Of a stretch of 64,000 nt of DNA, positions 36,614 to 45,721 are shown one piece after another. The position numbers and the translations under genes are program-made. The stretch is from the NCBI GenBank assembly GCA_016704325.1, contig JADJAG010000010.1, positions 88,086-152,085 on the forward strand. Reading direction: 5' to 3'. Below the pieces are notes generated by a model. That model did no database searches. It was not told where the DNA came from and saw nothing but the letters and a program-made list of their open reading frames with translations. The DNA is from Chitinophagaceae bacterium. GTDB taxonomy: Bacteria > Bacteroidota > Bacteroidia > Chitinophagales > UBA10324. Each line of letters opens with the position of its first letter. Within the stretch, counting starts at the first letter, position 1.

Positions 36614-37240
36614 TTAACCATCCCCCTTCACCAAATAACTCTCATACGGCAACCTCGTAGCAATAGACCGTGCCAGTGTAACATCATCCACATATTCCAG
36701 CTCGCCGCCAAAAGAAATGCCGCGTGCTATGCTGGTAATCTTCACCGGCAGCGACTGTAGTTTTTTTGAAAGGTAGAAGATCGTAGTGTCCCCTTCAATG
36801 GTTGGATTCAAAGCCATAATCACTTCTTTCACTTCACCTTTACCGCACCGTTCAGTGAGTGATGCAATCGTCAGCTCTTCCGGCCCGATGCCTTCCATCG
36901 GGCTGATCACCCCGCCCAAAACATGGTACAAACCATTATACTGATTGGTAGATTCAATAGCGATCACATCGCGAATATTCTCTACCACACAAAGCAGTGA
37001 ACGGTTTCTTTTGGGATTTTCACAGATGCCGCATAAATCATGATCTGCAATATTGTGACAGTCTTTACAAAACTTAATTTCCTTCCGCATCCTTACAATG
37101 GCATCCCCAAATTGTTCCACCGCTGTCACATCCTGTTTCAGCAGGTGCAATACTAAACGTAAGGCGGTTTTTTTTCCGATGCCGGGTAATTTTTCGAAAG
37201 CGTTAACTGCTTGTTCTATCAGTTTGGAAGGAAAATTCAT
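36614..37240 (-). CDS. recR: Recombination protein RecR
   Basis: A 208-residue protein for RecF-pathway gap repair with RecF and RecO. The helix-hairpin-helix FEKLPGIGKKTALRLVLHLL is at about residues 14-33. The C4 zinc finger is CKDCHNIADHDLCGICENPK, and a Toprim domain begins LLCVVENIRDVIAIES with the later GLYHVLGGVISPMEGIGPEE. The C-terminus ITSIARGISFGGELEYVDDV is family-typical. The ATG at 37240 (MNFPSKLIEQAV) is preferred over a TTG three codons upstream. Length is normal. Confidence 0.95.
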   Translation of the reverse strand: MNFPSKLIEQAVNAFEKLPGIGKKTALRLVLHLLKQDVTAVEQFGDAIVRMRKEIKFCKDCHNIADHDLCGICENPKRNRSLLCVVENIRDVIAIESTNQYNGLYHVLGGVISPMEGIGPEELTIASLTERCGKGEVKEVIMALNPTIEGDTTIFYLSKKLQSLPVKITSIARGISFGGELEYVDDVTLARSIATRLPYESYLVKGDG

Positions 37241-37387
37241 GGAAAGCAAAAGTAGGACTAATCATGGAATCAAACCGCTTCGCAATAACGAATTTATAGC
37301 AGTTGTTCGCTGCATCGCATCTGTGATTATCGGCTAAGTTGTGGAAATTTTATGAAAGGTATGTCAAAGGCTGATCGGTCGGGAAAA

Positions 37388-37449
37388 TGTTGTTTTCCTG
37401 ATAATTTTTTTATCGGAAATCAAATTATCGCAGATATAATATAGTTTTG
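37388..37449 (+). promoter_or_regulatory. Probable promoter of the YCF48-type gene
   Basis: TAGTTTTG at 37442-37449 fits the Bacteroidota -7 consensus TANNTTTG. A TTG-containing stretch lies upstream near 37388 but farther than the usual spacing, so only the -7 element is persuasive. The ATG is 20 bases downstream at 37469, a short leader common in this phylum. Confidence 0.35.
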
Positions 37450-37468
37450 AGAAACTAAAAAAAGCACT

Positions 37469-38830
37469 ATGAAAAAAACATTACTCTTCTTTTTTGCTTC
37501 TACTTTATTTTGCTTCTCCACTTTTGCGCAGTGGATAGAACAGGCAACAGGGTTCTCTACTGCCAGCCGCGGCATCAACCAGATTGTGATTACCAGCCAG
37601 ACTACTGCCTGGGCAACTGCTTATAATGGTTCCGGTTCAGGCAGCACCAACGTACGCGACTTCGCCCGCACAACCGATGGAGGTGCAACCTGGACCGCCG
37701 GAACGGTAACCGCGGCTCCTACCAACTTCAGTTGGTCGTGCCTTGCCGCTATTGATGAAAACACGGCCTGGGCTATGTTTTTTAAGAATACGGCAGCTGC
37801 AACAGGTGGTATCTTTAAAACAACCGATGGTGGCTTGAACTGGGCACAACAAGGCGCCGGGGTGATTTTTGCCACAGCCAATACTTCTTTTCCTGATGTA
37901 CTTCATTTTTGGGATGCCAATACAGGACTGGCAGTAGGCGACCCTGTGGCCGGCGAGTTTGAAATTTATACAACCGCTGATGGCGGAACTAACTGGACAG
38001 CAGTTGCAGGCGCCAATATTCCGGATCCGATAGCCGGCGAATATGGGTACACCCGCGTATTCTCTGTGGTGGAAGACATCTTTTGGTTCGGAACCAATAA
38101 GGGCCGCATCTATAAATCCACCGACAAAGGTGCAACCTGGTCTGTAGTGCAAGTGACAGGCCTTATCGACCTGATCGAAATTGATTACAAAGATGAAAAC
38201 CTTGGATGGGCAAGGTACCTGGATGCAAGTTCCAATCATACATTCATGCGTACCACTGATGGCGGTACTACCTGGACACAGGTATTTCCGACAGGTAATG
38301 GTACCATGCATTTGGGTGGCCTCGCTTATGTTCCGAAAACAGATATGACACTCGTTTCTACAGGAGTTGATTTTAACATTGGTGACCTGGGCTCAAGCTA
38401 CAGCCTTGATGGAGGCGATACCTGGGAGGATATTGATTTCGAAAATCAGTATACTACTGTAAATTTTTTCGACAATATCACCGGATGGGCAGGAGGATTT
38501 AACCTGGATGCTACAACTGGCGGTATGTTCAAATACGATGGCGGTTTTGTGGCAACAGGAATTACACCTGCTATTGCTGATTACAAACTGAAGCTTTACC
38601 CTAATCCTTCAACCGGACTTTTTTATCTCGCATTTGATGCAGAGAATAATTTACCGATCAATGTGCTTGTAACCGATGCATTGGGAAAAGTAGTTTTGAA
38701 AATGACCTACAAAGACAAATCACAGCTATGGCTTAAATCAATTGATCTGACTAATTATGCACCAGGTGTTTACTTTTTGAAACTGGAAAACAACGGTAAT
38801 GAGACGACGCAGAAATTAATAGTGCAATAA
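37469..38830 (+). CDS. YCF48/BNR-type propeller with T9SS sorting domain
   Basis: A 453-residue protein with signal peptide MKKTLLFFFASTLFCFSTFA (cleaved before QWIEQ). Six or so YCF48-like blades each carry TTDGG..W: RTTDGGATWTAG, KTTDGGLNWAQQ, TTADGGTNWTAV, KSTDKGATWSVV, RTTDGGTTWTQV and YSLDGGDTWEDI. The sorting domain is residues 385-453 (KLYPNPSTGLFYLAF, VTDALGKVVLKM, YAPGVYFLKLEN). It is secreted through the type IX system and is probably an adhesive or scaffold propeller. A strong terminator follows at 38895. Confidence 0.88.
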   Translation: MKKTLLFFFASTLFCFSTFAQWIEQATGFSTASRGINQIVITSQTTAWATAYNGSGSGSTNVRDFARTTDGGATWTAGTVTAAPTNFSWSCLAAIDENTAWAMFFKNTAAATGGIFKTTDGGLNWAQQGAGVIFATANTSFPDVLHFWDANTGLAVGDPVAGEFEIYTTADGGTNWTAVAGANIPDPIAGEYGYTRVFSVVEDIFWFGTNKGRIYKSTDKGATWSVVQVTGLIDLIEIDYKDENLGWARYLDASSNHTFMRTTDGGTTWTQVFPTGNGTMHLGGLAYVPKTDMTLVSTGVDFNIGDLGSSYSLDGGDTWEDIDFENQYTTVNFFDNITGWAGGFNLDATTGGMFKYDGGFVATGITPAIADYKLKLYPNPSTGLFYLAFDAENNLPINVLVTDALGKVVLKMTYKDKSQLWLKSIDLTNYAPGVYFLKLENNGNETTQKLIVQ

Positions 38831-38894
38831 AAAAGATGCAGTGTTTTTAACAGCAACCTAAACTTGCTTTATACTGATGAAAGGTTGTATGATA

Positions 38895-38927
38895 AACAAT
38901 CCCCCTAGTTGGGGGATTGTTTTTTTT
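38895..38927 (+). terminator. Rho-independent terminator
   Basis: AACAATCCCCC pairs with GGGGGATTGTT across a short TAGTT-type loop and is followed by eight T. Being nearly symmetric with A residues on the other side, it can serve both the plus-strand gene ending at 38830 and, less well, the minus-strand gene ending at 38981. Confidence 0.92.
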
Positions 38928-38980
38928 GTATGCCTGTCTCGTTTCCGAGCTGAAACGGTTTGCATTTAGTGAGGATGCAA

Positions 38981-40999
38981 TTACCGGTGAATACCTTTCT
39001 TTTCAATGATGATGCTTCCTGCACTGCTGCCTGTAATAACCTGCAAGAGGTAAATCCCATCGGGCAACATGGATAAATCCAGCCTTGTCATTTGTTCACC
39101 CTTCAATACATCAGGCAACATCCGTTCTGCTACCTTCCGTCCAAACAGGTTATATAATTGTAATGAAACGTTCATGCCTTTTGGATGATCATACTGAATA
39201 GTAACTACATCAGTAACTGGATTGGGAAAAGCTTGAAGTTCCAATTTGTTTTTTTGAAGCATGGTTAATCCGGTTGGTGCAGTCCCAAGATCTTCGATCA
39301 ACACGGGCTCAAATCCAAGCTGCATGGAGATAAAGCCGTTGCTTGCAACAATGGGTGAAACAGTTGGACTGGTATTTCCGGGCAGCGTAACTAGGTGCCA
39401 TACATTCAACGTATCATCATTAACGGGTATAAGCACCGTTTCTCCATTTGCAATTTCCGGTGTTTCTGTATTCCACCCGGCTTCACTCCAGGCAATCAAA
39501 CAAGCTTTATCATCGGGTAGTAAAAATTTATAGATGCGGGTTTTGGGGTTGTTGCTGACAGAAAGTTCTTCAACTGATGTGAAATGTTGCAGCTTATCTG
39601 CCAACAGGCGAAGCGTATACATCACAGGTTTTGGTGCAAACCCATTGTCTTTTCTTTCTACCATGCCTGTATACCGATAAGGTTGACTTGCAAAGTAGAG
39701 CAGTATATTATCTGGATTGATATCGTTGGCCAACGAAAAATGTATGCGTTCCGCGCCTTCACCAAATGCTGTTGTAATACATTTCACCGCTTCGCGTGAT
39801 GTTTTGGCATTATACCAGTTTGTGATACCGGTATCCCCGCTTTCCAGCCCGTTAAATAATTCCTGGTAAGAAGCGATAGAGGCATTTGGAAAATCTCCTT
39901 CAATGGAATCACCCCCAATAAACTGGCAATAACCGTCTTTCAATGTAAAGAACAAGCCATTCCATGAAGTAAGCATGGCACTCCACATATCATCTACAAA
40001 AATCGGAAGAGATGGAGCATATATTTTAATAAACTTAAAACTCTGATCGGTGGCTTTCCACCCTGAGTGCGGATGCCATCCGATGTAGTCGCATTTGATT
40101 CCGCCGGTTGTATCCGACAAACCCAACAACAAAACCTTCAGGCTGTCGAATGCTTTTTGATATATGCTGCCGAATAGATTTTGTCCGTTTAGTCTTGCCT
40201 GCACGGTTGACCCTTCTATGTCGGGATAATCGGGAAAATCGGAGTACAGATCAAAGAACCAGCCGCCACTCCCTACCAGTTTCGAGTTGCCTGAAGGATC
40301 GGCATCATGAATAGCCTGGTACGTTAACTGGTGAAGTTCTATAAGGTGTTGCATATTATCATCCCAAAAACTAACACCGTTTGCTTCATCGGCATCTCCT
40401 CCGCCTCCGCCGGAAAAGGACACTTCCTGCGGCATAACATAAAAATGAACGGGCTTCATCAATGCAGGCATATCACCCACCCCATCGCCATCATACCTTT
40501 CCACCACAGCTTTTACATAGTCAATCCAATGTTGCAGGTGAGCGGAGTCAGGAGCACATTCATCATCACCGGGCCCGTTAATGCAGGCCTCATTGTCAAC
40601 CTGCGACCAGGCCGTATTTGGAGTGAGGTAGAACAGCATTTCAAAATTTGCATCCTGGAACCGCTTAATCCATCCATCAGCTTCATTGAAATTAATGGGA
40701 GACGACTCATTCGGTTGCATGGCTACCCATCCATTACCGTTCACATTAATGGAACCCGTTTGCTGTGCATTTAACACAAATGCCAGTCGCGACAGGAGGG
40801 TGTCATGGCTTGTCTCTGTTGTAAATGGTGGTGGCAACTCATTGTATTCGAAACCCAGGCGCCAGTCGGGTAACTGAGCAATTGATCTGGTAGCATTAAT
40901 CACCAAACCTGATGAGATAAGAAATAAGCAGGTAATACAATGCCTTGCTGATAACAGGTAATGTTCTAAAATTACAGGCATGATTAGGTGGTTCATCAA
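38981..40999 (-). CDS. Glycosidase-like T9SS-sorted protein
   Basis: A 672-residue protein with a long N-terminus ending in a signal-like helix (CITCLFLISSGLVINA, cleaved near SIAQLPDW). The body resembles a clan-A TIM-barrel hydrolase: WIKRFQDANFEMLFYLTPNT, HLQHWIDYVKAVVERYDGDG, HFYVMPQEVSFSGGGG with an acidic residue where the acid/base Glu is expected, and CDYIGWHPHSG. A C-terminal beta domain precedes a type-A sorting domain (LQAFPNPVTDVVTIQY, LYNLFGRKVAER, LPDGIYLLQVI). Substrate is unknown. The start could also be the ATG six codons later (MPVILEHYLL). Confidence 0.72.
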   Translation of the reverse strand: MMNHLIMPVILEHYLLSARHCITCLFLISSGLVINATRSIAQLPDWRLGFEYNELPPPFTTETSHDTLLSRLAFVLNAQQTGSINVNGNGWVAMQPNESSPINFNEADGWIKRFQDANFEMLFYLTPNTAWSQVDNEACINGPGDDECAPDSAHLQHWIDYVKAVVERYDGDGVGDMPALMKPVHFYVMPQEVSFSGGGGGDADEANGVSFWDDNMQHLIELHQLTYQAIHDADPSGNSKLVGSGGWFFDLYSDFPDYPDIEGSTVQARLNGQNLFGSIYQKAFDSLKVLLLGLSDTTGGIKCDYIGWHPHSGWKATDQSFKFIKIYAPSLPIFVDDMWSAMLTSWNGLFFTLKDGYCQFIGGDSIEGDFPNASIASYQELFNGLESGDTGITNWYNAKTSREAVKCITTAFGEGAERIHFSLANDINPDNILLYFASQPYRYTGMVERKDNGFAPKPVMYTLRLLADKLQHFTSVEELSVSNNPKTRIYKFLLPDDKACLIAWSEAGWNTETPEIANGETVLIPVNDDTLNVWHLVTLPGNTSPTVSPIVASNGFISMQLGFEPVLIEDLGTAPTGLTMLQKNKLELQAFPNPVTDVVTIQYDHPKGMNVSLQLYNLFGRKVAERMLPDVLKGEQMTRLDLSMLPDGIYLLQVITGSSAGSIIIEKKGIHR

Positions 41000-41081
41000 T
41001 TCCTGTTTGTGAAGTATTCAATGGTAGGAAAGTTAATATTATTTCTCCGGTAATGTAAATAATGAGTGCTTTAGCTTTTCC

Positions 41082-41266
41082 GGTAATTACTCAGTATATG
41101 AAGATTTAAGAAATAGAACACGGATAACACGGATCAGACGGATTCTTACAGATTTTTATTAGATCATTTGTAAAGGGTGATCTGAATGATCACTGTACTA
41201 ATCTGTTGTTGTCAGTCAATTCCGTTTCATCCGTGTGCCGCTTTTCTTTTCGACTGAGTAATTATC
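41082..41266. mobile_element. MITE with ATTACTCAG termini, full copy
   Basis: A 185-bp element beginning GGTAATTACTCAG and ending CTGAGTAATTATC (12 of 13 paired). The interior has AACACGGATAACACGGATCA at the left and TTTCATCCGTGTGCC at the right, which can pair again. A second copy, inverted and lacking one tip, is at 63764-63935. No coding capacity. The remaining parts of 41000-41377 show nothing else. Confidence 0.65.
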
Positions 41267-41377
41267 TTTTACGAAATAATGCTGTCAAAGTATATTTCAG
41301 CAGATAATCACAACACTTTGCCAATTACTATCATGATTAAATAAAGTTCATCTTCGCAGCTTAATTTGCATTAAACC

Positions 41378-42058
41378 ATGGCGGAGACTCCTGCATTAAT
41401 ATTTGACATGGATGGCACCATGATTAATAATATGGCATATCATGAAATAGCCTGGCATCAGTTGTTGCAGAAAATGGGAAAGAGCCTTTCACGATCAGCG
41501 CTAAAGCCTACCCTGTTTGGAAAAAATGAAGAAGTGATCCGCAGGCATTTTGGCGATCGCTTCACCATGGAAGAAATAGCAGCGCTTGCACTGGAGAAAG
41601 AAACGATATACCGAACTATTTTTCAACCTCATCTGCAACTCATAAAGGGACTGCGTGAATTCCTGCAATTATCTTCCGGTGAACATGTTCAGATGGCGAT
41701 TGCTACCGCATCAGACTTACCAAATGTAAATTGGGTTTTAGATACAACAAATGCAAGGCATTATTTTAAAGTAATTGTTACTGCCGAGCAAACGCTCAGG
41801 GGTAAACCGGATCCGGAAATATTTCTGAAAGCCGCTGCCGGGTTGAATGTTAAACCGGAAAACTGCATTGTATTTGAAGATGTGCCAAAGGGTGCGGAAG
41901 CGGCCTTCCGTGCAGGAATGAAAACGGTGATGATCACTTCCTCTTACGCTGCTGAAGAATTATGGAAGCTGCCCAATGTGATTGACGTAATTGACCATTT
42001 TGGTGAAAGAACTCCGCGCGACATCATTCGTAAGCTTTATGAAAATGGAAACCGGTAG
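41378..42058 (+). CDS. HAD-family phosphatase, beta-phosphoglucomutase-like
   Basis: A 226-residue HAD-superfamily hydrolase with an alpha-helical cap. Motif I is FDMDGTMINN near residue 10, with both Asp residues. Motif II is around IATASD, motif III the Lys in GKPDPEIFLKAA, and motif IV CIVFEDVPKGAEAAFRAGMK. The cap segment HEIAWHQLLQKMGKSLSRSA fits the beta-phosphoglucomutase subgroup. It is a cytoplasmic sugar-phosphate phosphatase or mutase; substrate not predictable. It stands alone, with a MITE upstream and a T9SS gene downstream. Confidence 0.88.
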   Translation: MAETPALIFDMDGTMINNMAYHEIAWHQLLQKMGKSLSRSALKPTLFGKNEEVIRRHFGDRFTMEEIAALALEKETIYRTIFQPHLQLIKGLREFLQLSSGEHVQMAIATASDLPNVNWVLDTTNARHYFKVIVTAEQTLRGKPDPEIFLKAAAGLNVKPENCIVFEDVPKGAEAAFRAGMKTVMITSSYAAEELWKLPNVIDVIDHFGERTPRDIIRKLYENGNR

Positions 42059-42149
42059 TGATTGCTCATGTTTCACAAACTACTTTTTATCACTTCCTGA
42101 TTAACTTGTATTTTTATGAAAAGCAAATGCCTGCAATAATCCTGTTATA

Positions 42150-43703
42150 ATGAAGAAACTCATTTTTTTACTCATCTCGTTCAGCTATCAATATGCATTC
42201 GCGCAATTCACCAATATCATGATTGATAACATCGGCAACCCTGAAGAACCAAGCGTTTGCGTGAATCCAAAAAACACGAATTACATTGTCGCCGGTGCCA
42301 ATATCAATAATGTATATCAATCACTCGATGGCGGACTCACCTGGCAAAAGGATATTCTGCAATCTCCATACGGCGTTTGGGGCGATCCTTGTGTTTTTAC
42401 AGATACTTCCGGAGCATTTTATTACCTGCATCTCTCAAATCCACCTTCCGGAAACTGGATTGATCGTATTGTTTGTCAGCAGTTGCCAAACAGTGGCAGC
42501 AGTTGGTCTACCGGAACCTATATGGGATTGAACGGCAGCCGTGCACAGGACAAGGAATGGGCAACCGTTGATCAGCAAACGAATACTATTTATGTTACCT
42601 GGACACAGTTTGATCAGTATGGCAGTGGCGATCAGGATGACAGTTCCGTCATTCTGTTTTCAAAATCAACAGATCAGGCTGCAACATGGAGCAGCCCGGT
42701 TCGCATTAACCGCCTGGCCGGTGATTGTATCGACAGCGATAATACCACGGAAGGAGCAGTACCGGCAATGGGTGCCAATGGTGAGATCTATGTGTGCTGG
42801 TCAAATCGTGATACGTTATTCTTTGACCGCTCTTTGGATGGTGGCGTAACATGGCTCGATGATGACATCTTTGTTGATGAGCAACCCGGCGGCTGGGATT
42901 ATTATATTCCGGGTATGTTGCGTTGCAATGGATTGCCTGTTACCAAAACAGACCTCAGCAATGGCCCCAACCATGGAACCATCTACATTAACTGGACCGA
43001 TCAACGTAACGGCAGTGATAATACAGATGTGTGGTTGTCGAAATCAACAGATGGCGGAACAACCTGGAGCAGTGCTGTTAAAGTAAATGACGATGAGTAT
43101 GAAAAGCATCAGTTTCTTACCTGGATGGATGTAGACCAGGTAACCGGATATCTCTATTTCATTTTTTATGACAGGCGGGACTACAGCGATCAGACAACTG
43201 ATGTTTATATGGCTTACTCCACCGATGGCGGTGCAACTTTCACCAACAAGAAAATCAGCAGCGAACCCTTTGTGCTGACTACATCTGTCTTTTTCGGCGA
43301 CTATTCAAACATCAGTGTATATGATGGGAAGATCGTTCCCATCTGGACACGGCAGGATGGAAATGCCACTTCGGTCTGGACGGCCATGATTGATTTCGCA
43401 ACATTGATGGAAGAGGCCACTGCATTCGAATCTGATCATTTCATGTTGCATCAGAATTATCCGAATCCGTTTAGTGATCAGACAACAATTGATATTGACA
43501 TTACCAGTGGCGGCTACTATTCGCTCACATTGTATGATATAACGGGCAGAAAAGTCGCAGTTCTTGCTGATAATGAAAAGTTATACAAAGGAAGGCAAAC
43601 ATTTACCCTGGATGCAGCACAACTCAAGCTTGCTTCCAATACCTATTACTATTCGCTGCAAAAAGGAAATGAAGTACAAACTAAGAAATTGTTGTTGCGC
43701 TAG
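42150..43703 (+). CDS. Sialidase-like BNR propeller with T9SS sorting domain
   Basis: A 517-residue protein with signal peptide MKKLIFLLISFSYQYAFA (cleaved before QFTNI). Asp-box units include QSLDGGLTWQKD, RSLDGGVTWLDD, KSTDGGTTWSSA and YSTDGGATFTNK, with an opening PEEPSVCVNPKNTNYIVAGA typical of exo-alpha-sialidase-fold proteins. The catalytic Arg triad of true sialidases is not certain. The sorting domain is residues 443-517 (LHQNYPNPFSDQTTIDI, LYDITGRKVAVL). Whether it is an enzyme or only a binding propeller cannot be told. Confidence 0.82.
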   Translation: MKKLIFLLISFSYQYAFAQFTNIMIDNIGNPEEPSVCVNPKNTNYIVAGANINNVYQSLDGGLTWQKDILQSPYGVWGDPCVFTDTSGAFYYLHLSNPPSGNWIDRIVCQQLPNSGSSWSTGTYMGLNGSRAQDKEWATVDQQTNTIYVTWTQFDQYGSGDQDDSSVILFSKSTDQAATWSSPVRINRLAGDCIDSDNTTEGAVPAMGANGEIYVCWSNRDTLFFDRSLDGGVTWLDDDIFVDEQPGGWDYYIPGMLRCNGLPVTKTDLSNGPNHGTIYINWTDQRNGSDNTDVWLSKSTDGGTTWSSAVKVNDDEYEKHQFLTWMDVDQVTGYLYFIFYDRRDYSDQTTDVYMAYSTDGGATFTNKKISSEPFVLTTSVFFGDYSNISVYDGKIVPIWTRQDGNATSVWTAMIDFATLMEEATAFESDHFMLHQNYPNPFSDQTTIDIDITSGGYYSLTLYDITGRKVAVLADNEKLYKGRQTFTLDAAQLKLASNTYYYSLQKGNEVQTKKLLLR

Positions 43704-43741
43704 CAACATGTTTCAATTCGGACCTTGTTCAAAGAATTAAT

Positions 43742-44491
43742 ATGGAAGATGGAAAAGTTGGCGTACAGACCCAAACACAGCCATTCATTTTTCATCTGCC
43801 GCGAACAGGAATTTTGCTTACTTGTTTTTTCTGCTGCACGATCGGCTTATCTTCACTTACTCAAAAACCGGGAAATTACACGATGGAAAAAGAATACACG
43901 ATGCTCTGCCTCGGAGATTCTTACACGATTGGTGAAAGAGTTGCCGAAGAAGACAGGTTTCCCAACCAGGCAGTGTTACAGCTTCATCTGAAAGGAATTT
44001 TTTTTGAAAAGCCACGCATCATCGCAACCACCGGCTGGACGACAGATGAGTTGAAGGCTGCTATTGACCGTGAAGACATCCATGAAAAGTATGATGTGGT
44101 AACCTTGTTGATTGGCGTAAACAATCAATACCGCGGAAGAAGTGCGGAGGACTATCGTAAAGAGTTTGTGGAGTTGTTGCAACAATCGATTGTATTTTCA
44201 AGACACGGGGAAAAACAGGTGATCGTTTTGTCAATTCCGGATTGGGGAGCCACTCCATTCGCAGAGGGCCGCGACCGAGAAAAGATCGCCGCTGAAATCG
44301 ATCAGTTTAATGCCATCAACAAAGAGGAAAGCCTGAATCATCAGGTAAACTATATAGATGTAACGCCAATTTCAAGAAAGGGCCTATATGATTCGTCCTT
44401 ACTTACTGACGATGGGCTCCATCCTTCCGCGAAAATGTATGCAGCATGGGCAGCTATGTTAGAGCAGGTTATATTGACGTTTCTAAAATAA
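43742..44491 (+). CDS. SGNH/GDSL-family esterase
   Basis: A 249-residue hydrolase. The nucleophile block CLGDSYTIGERV holds Ser60, block III is LLIGVNNQYRG with the oxyanion Asn, and DDGLHPSAKMYAAWA near the end holds the Asp and His of the triad. The hydrophobic stretch TGILLTCFFCCTIGLSS suggests a signal anchor or lipoprotein signal. If that is not real, translation could begin at the ATG at 43883 (MEKEYTMLCLGDS). Likely a lipase or acetyl esterase, perhaps on sugars. It follows the sialidase-like gene by 38 bases and may be cotranscribed. Confidence 0.82.
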   Translation: MEDGKVGVQTQTQPFIFHLPRTGILLTCFFCCTIGLSSLTQKPGNYTMEKEYTMLCLGDSYTIGERVAEEDRFPNQAVLQLHLKGIFFEKPRIIATTGWTTDELKAAIDREDIHEKYDVVTLLIGVNNQYRGRSAEDYRKEFVELLQQSIVFSRHGEKQVIVLSIPDWGATPFAEGRDREKIAAEIDQFNAINKEESLNHQVNYIDVTPISRKGLYDSSLLTDDGLHPSAKMYAAWAAMLEQVILTFLK

Positions 44492-44559
44492 CTCCATTTC
44501 TGCAGGCTTTCTATTTCTGCACTGATGCTTCCTCCTCCGCCTGGGTTTCAAAAAATCAA

Positions 44560-45195
44560 AGAGCAAGTGCTATAAATCTTGCTCAAAGACTTGTCGTGCC
44601 CTCTATGGTTTCAAAAATGTCAACCACAAAGACCAAAAAGGAAAATACGGAAACAAATTTGGTTTAATGCAACTCCTTCTCCGTGCCCTCTGTGATTTCA
44701 ATAATGTCAACCACAAAGCAAAAAATGAAAGTACTGACATAAATCTCGTTTAATGAGACTCCTCCTTCGTGCCCTCTGTGGTTTCAAAAATGTCAACTAC
44801 AAAGAAAAAAATGAAAGTACTGACATAAATCTCGTTTAATGCAATTCCCCCTCCGTGCCCTCTGTGGTTTCAAGAATGTCAACCACAAAGAAAAAAATGA
44901 AAGTACTGACATAAATCTCGCTTAATGCGACTCCCCCTCCGTGCCCTCTGTGGTTTCAAAAATGTCAACCACAAAAACCAAAAGGAAAATACCAAAATAA
45001 ATCTCATTAAAGCAATTCACCCTCCGTGGCCTCTGTGGTTTCAAGAATGTCAACCACAAAGAAAAAAATGAAAGTACTGACATAAATCTCGCTTAATGCG
45101 ACTCCCCCTCCGTGTCAAGGGACAACCACAAAAAAAAAAAAAAAAAAAAAAAAATCCCTCTATGGTTTCAAAAATGTCAACCACAAAGAACAAAA
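44560..45195. repeat. 86-bp-period tandem repeat, about seven units, with a poly-A tract
   Basis: GTGCCCTCTGTGG-like cores recur at about 44596, 44683, 44769, 44855, 44941 and 45026, spaced 84-87 bases. Each is followed by TTTCAAAAATGTCAACCACA and GAAAGTACTGACATAAATCTC. The last unit is disrupted by a run of 26 A (45130-45155). Each unit can form a TGTGGTT/AACCACA hairpin. The same unit occurs at 5310-5535. Small open frames here are chance. Confidence 0.85.
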
Positions 45196-45275
45196 AGATA
45201 ATAGAAACATACGTCAGGTCGGCGTTCTACCTGCAAATCTTTATCTACGCAGTAGTATCCTTAAAAGGAATCGGC

Positions 45276-45560
45276 TCAATAAATTCCACGCTTCACTTCG
45301 AAATCCTTATAATTTCTTAGAAGCCCTTCTTTCACCTCCACCTTGGTGACTTCGGCACGTTCCGGACCCTGTTTGCACCAATCAATAAATATGGCAGTAT
45401 TCTCTTCACTACCTTCGGCTTCAATGTACACGCATCCATCCTGTTCATTTTTTGTGAATCCACAGATATCAAGCAATAGTGCGCGATGCCTTGCGCTTGC
45501 GCGAAAAAATACACCCTGCACTTTTCCATAAACCCGGATATCATAATGTTTTATTTTCAT
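45276..45560 (-). CDS. acyP: Acylphosphatase
   Basis: A 94-residue enzyme that hydrolyses acyl phosphates. The catalytic Arg20 is in GKVQGVFFRASARHRA and Asn38 in CGFTKNEQDGCVYIEAEG, both in the family's canonical spacing. The C-terminus KDFEVKRGIY is typical. Length is exactly the usual 90-95. It stands alone between the tandem repeat and a divergent alpha/beta hydrolase gene. Confidence 0.95.
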   Translation of the reverse strand: MKIKHYDIRVYGKVQGVFFRASARHRALLLDICGFTKNEQDGCVYIEAEGSEENTAIFIDWCKQGPERAEVTKVEVKEGLLRNYKDFEVKRGIY

Positions 45561-45666
45561 ATTTGATCAATAGTCGGATAAAGATAAAAAAGTGTTGACT
45601 AATAAATAATCATTGCTTTTTAGGAACTAGGCTATTTCAGAAAAATGGAAGAAACGACAAGTGAGG

Positions 45667-45700
45667 TTGTACTTTCAGTAACACCATACATCTATCTTTG
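45667..45700 (+). promoter_or_regulatory. Probable promoter of the alpha/beta hydrolase gene
   Basis: TATCTTTG at 45693-45700 matches the -7 consensus TANNTTTG and a TTG lies at 45667-45669, about 23 bases before. Transcription would start near 45706, upstream of the ATG at 45722 but after the earlier ATG at 45698. This supports the later start. Confidence 0.5.
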
Positions 45701-45721
45701 CTTTTGTACATGCTATATGCA

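Noticed and set aside
37637..38311. 224-codon minus-strand frame opposite the YCF48-type gene
   Set aside because: Long antisense frame caused by the codon bias of the repeats; Cys-rich nonsense-like sequence and a clear gene on the other strand.
44560..45195. Possible CRISPR array
   Set aside because: Units are 86 bp apart with diverged repeats and similar, not unique, spacers; no cas genes nearby.
45096..45320. 74-codon frame with a poly-Lys run
   Set aside because: The Lys run is the poly-A tract.
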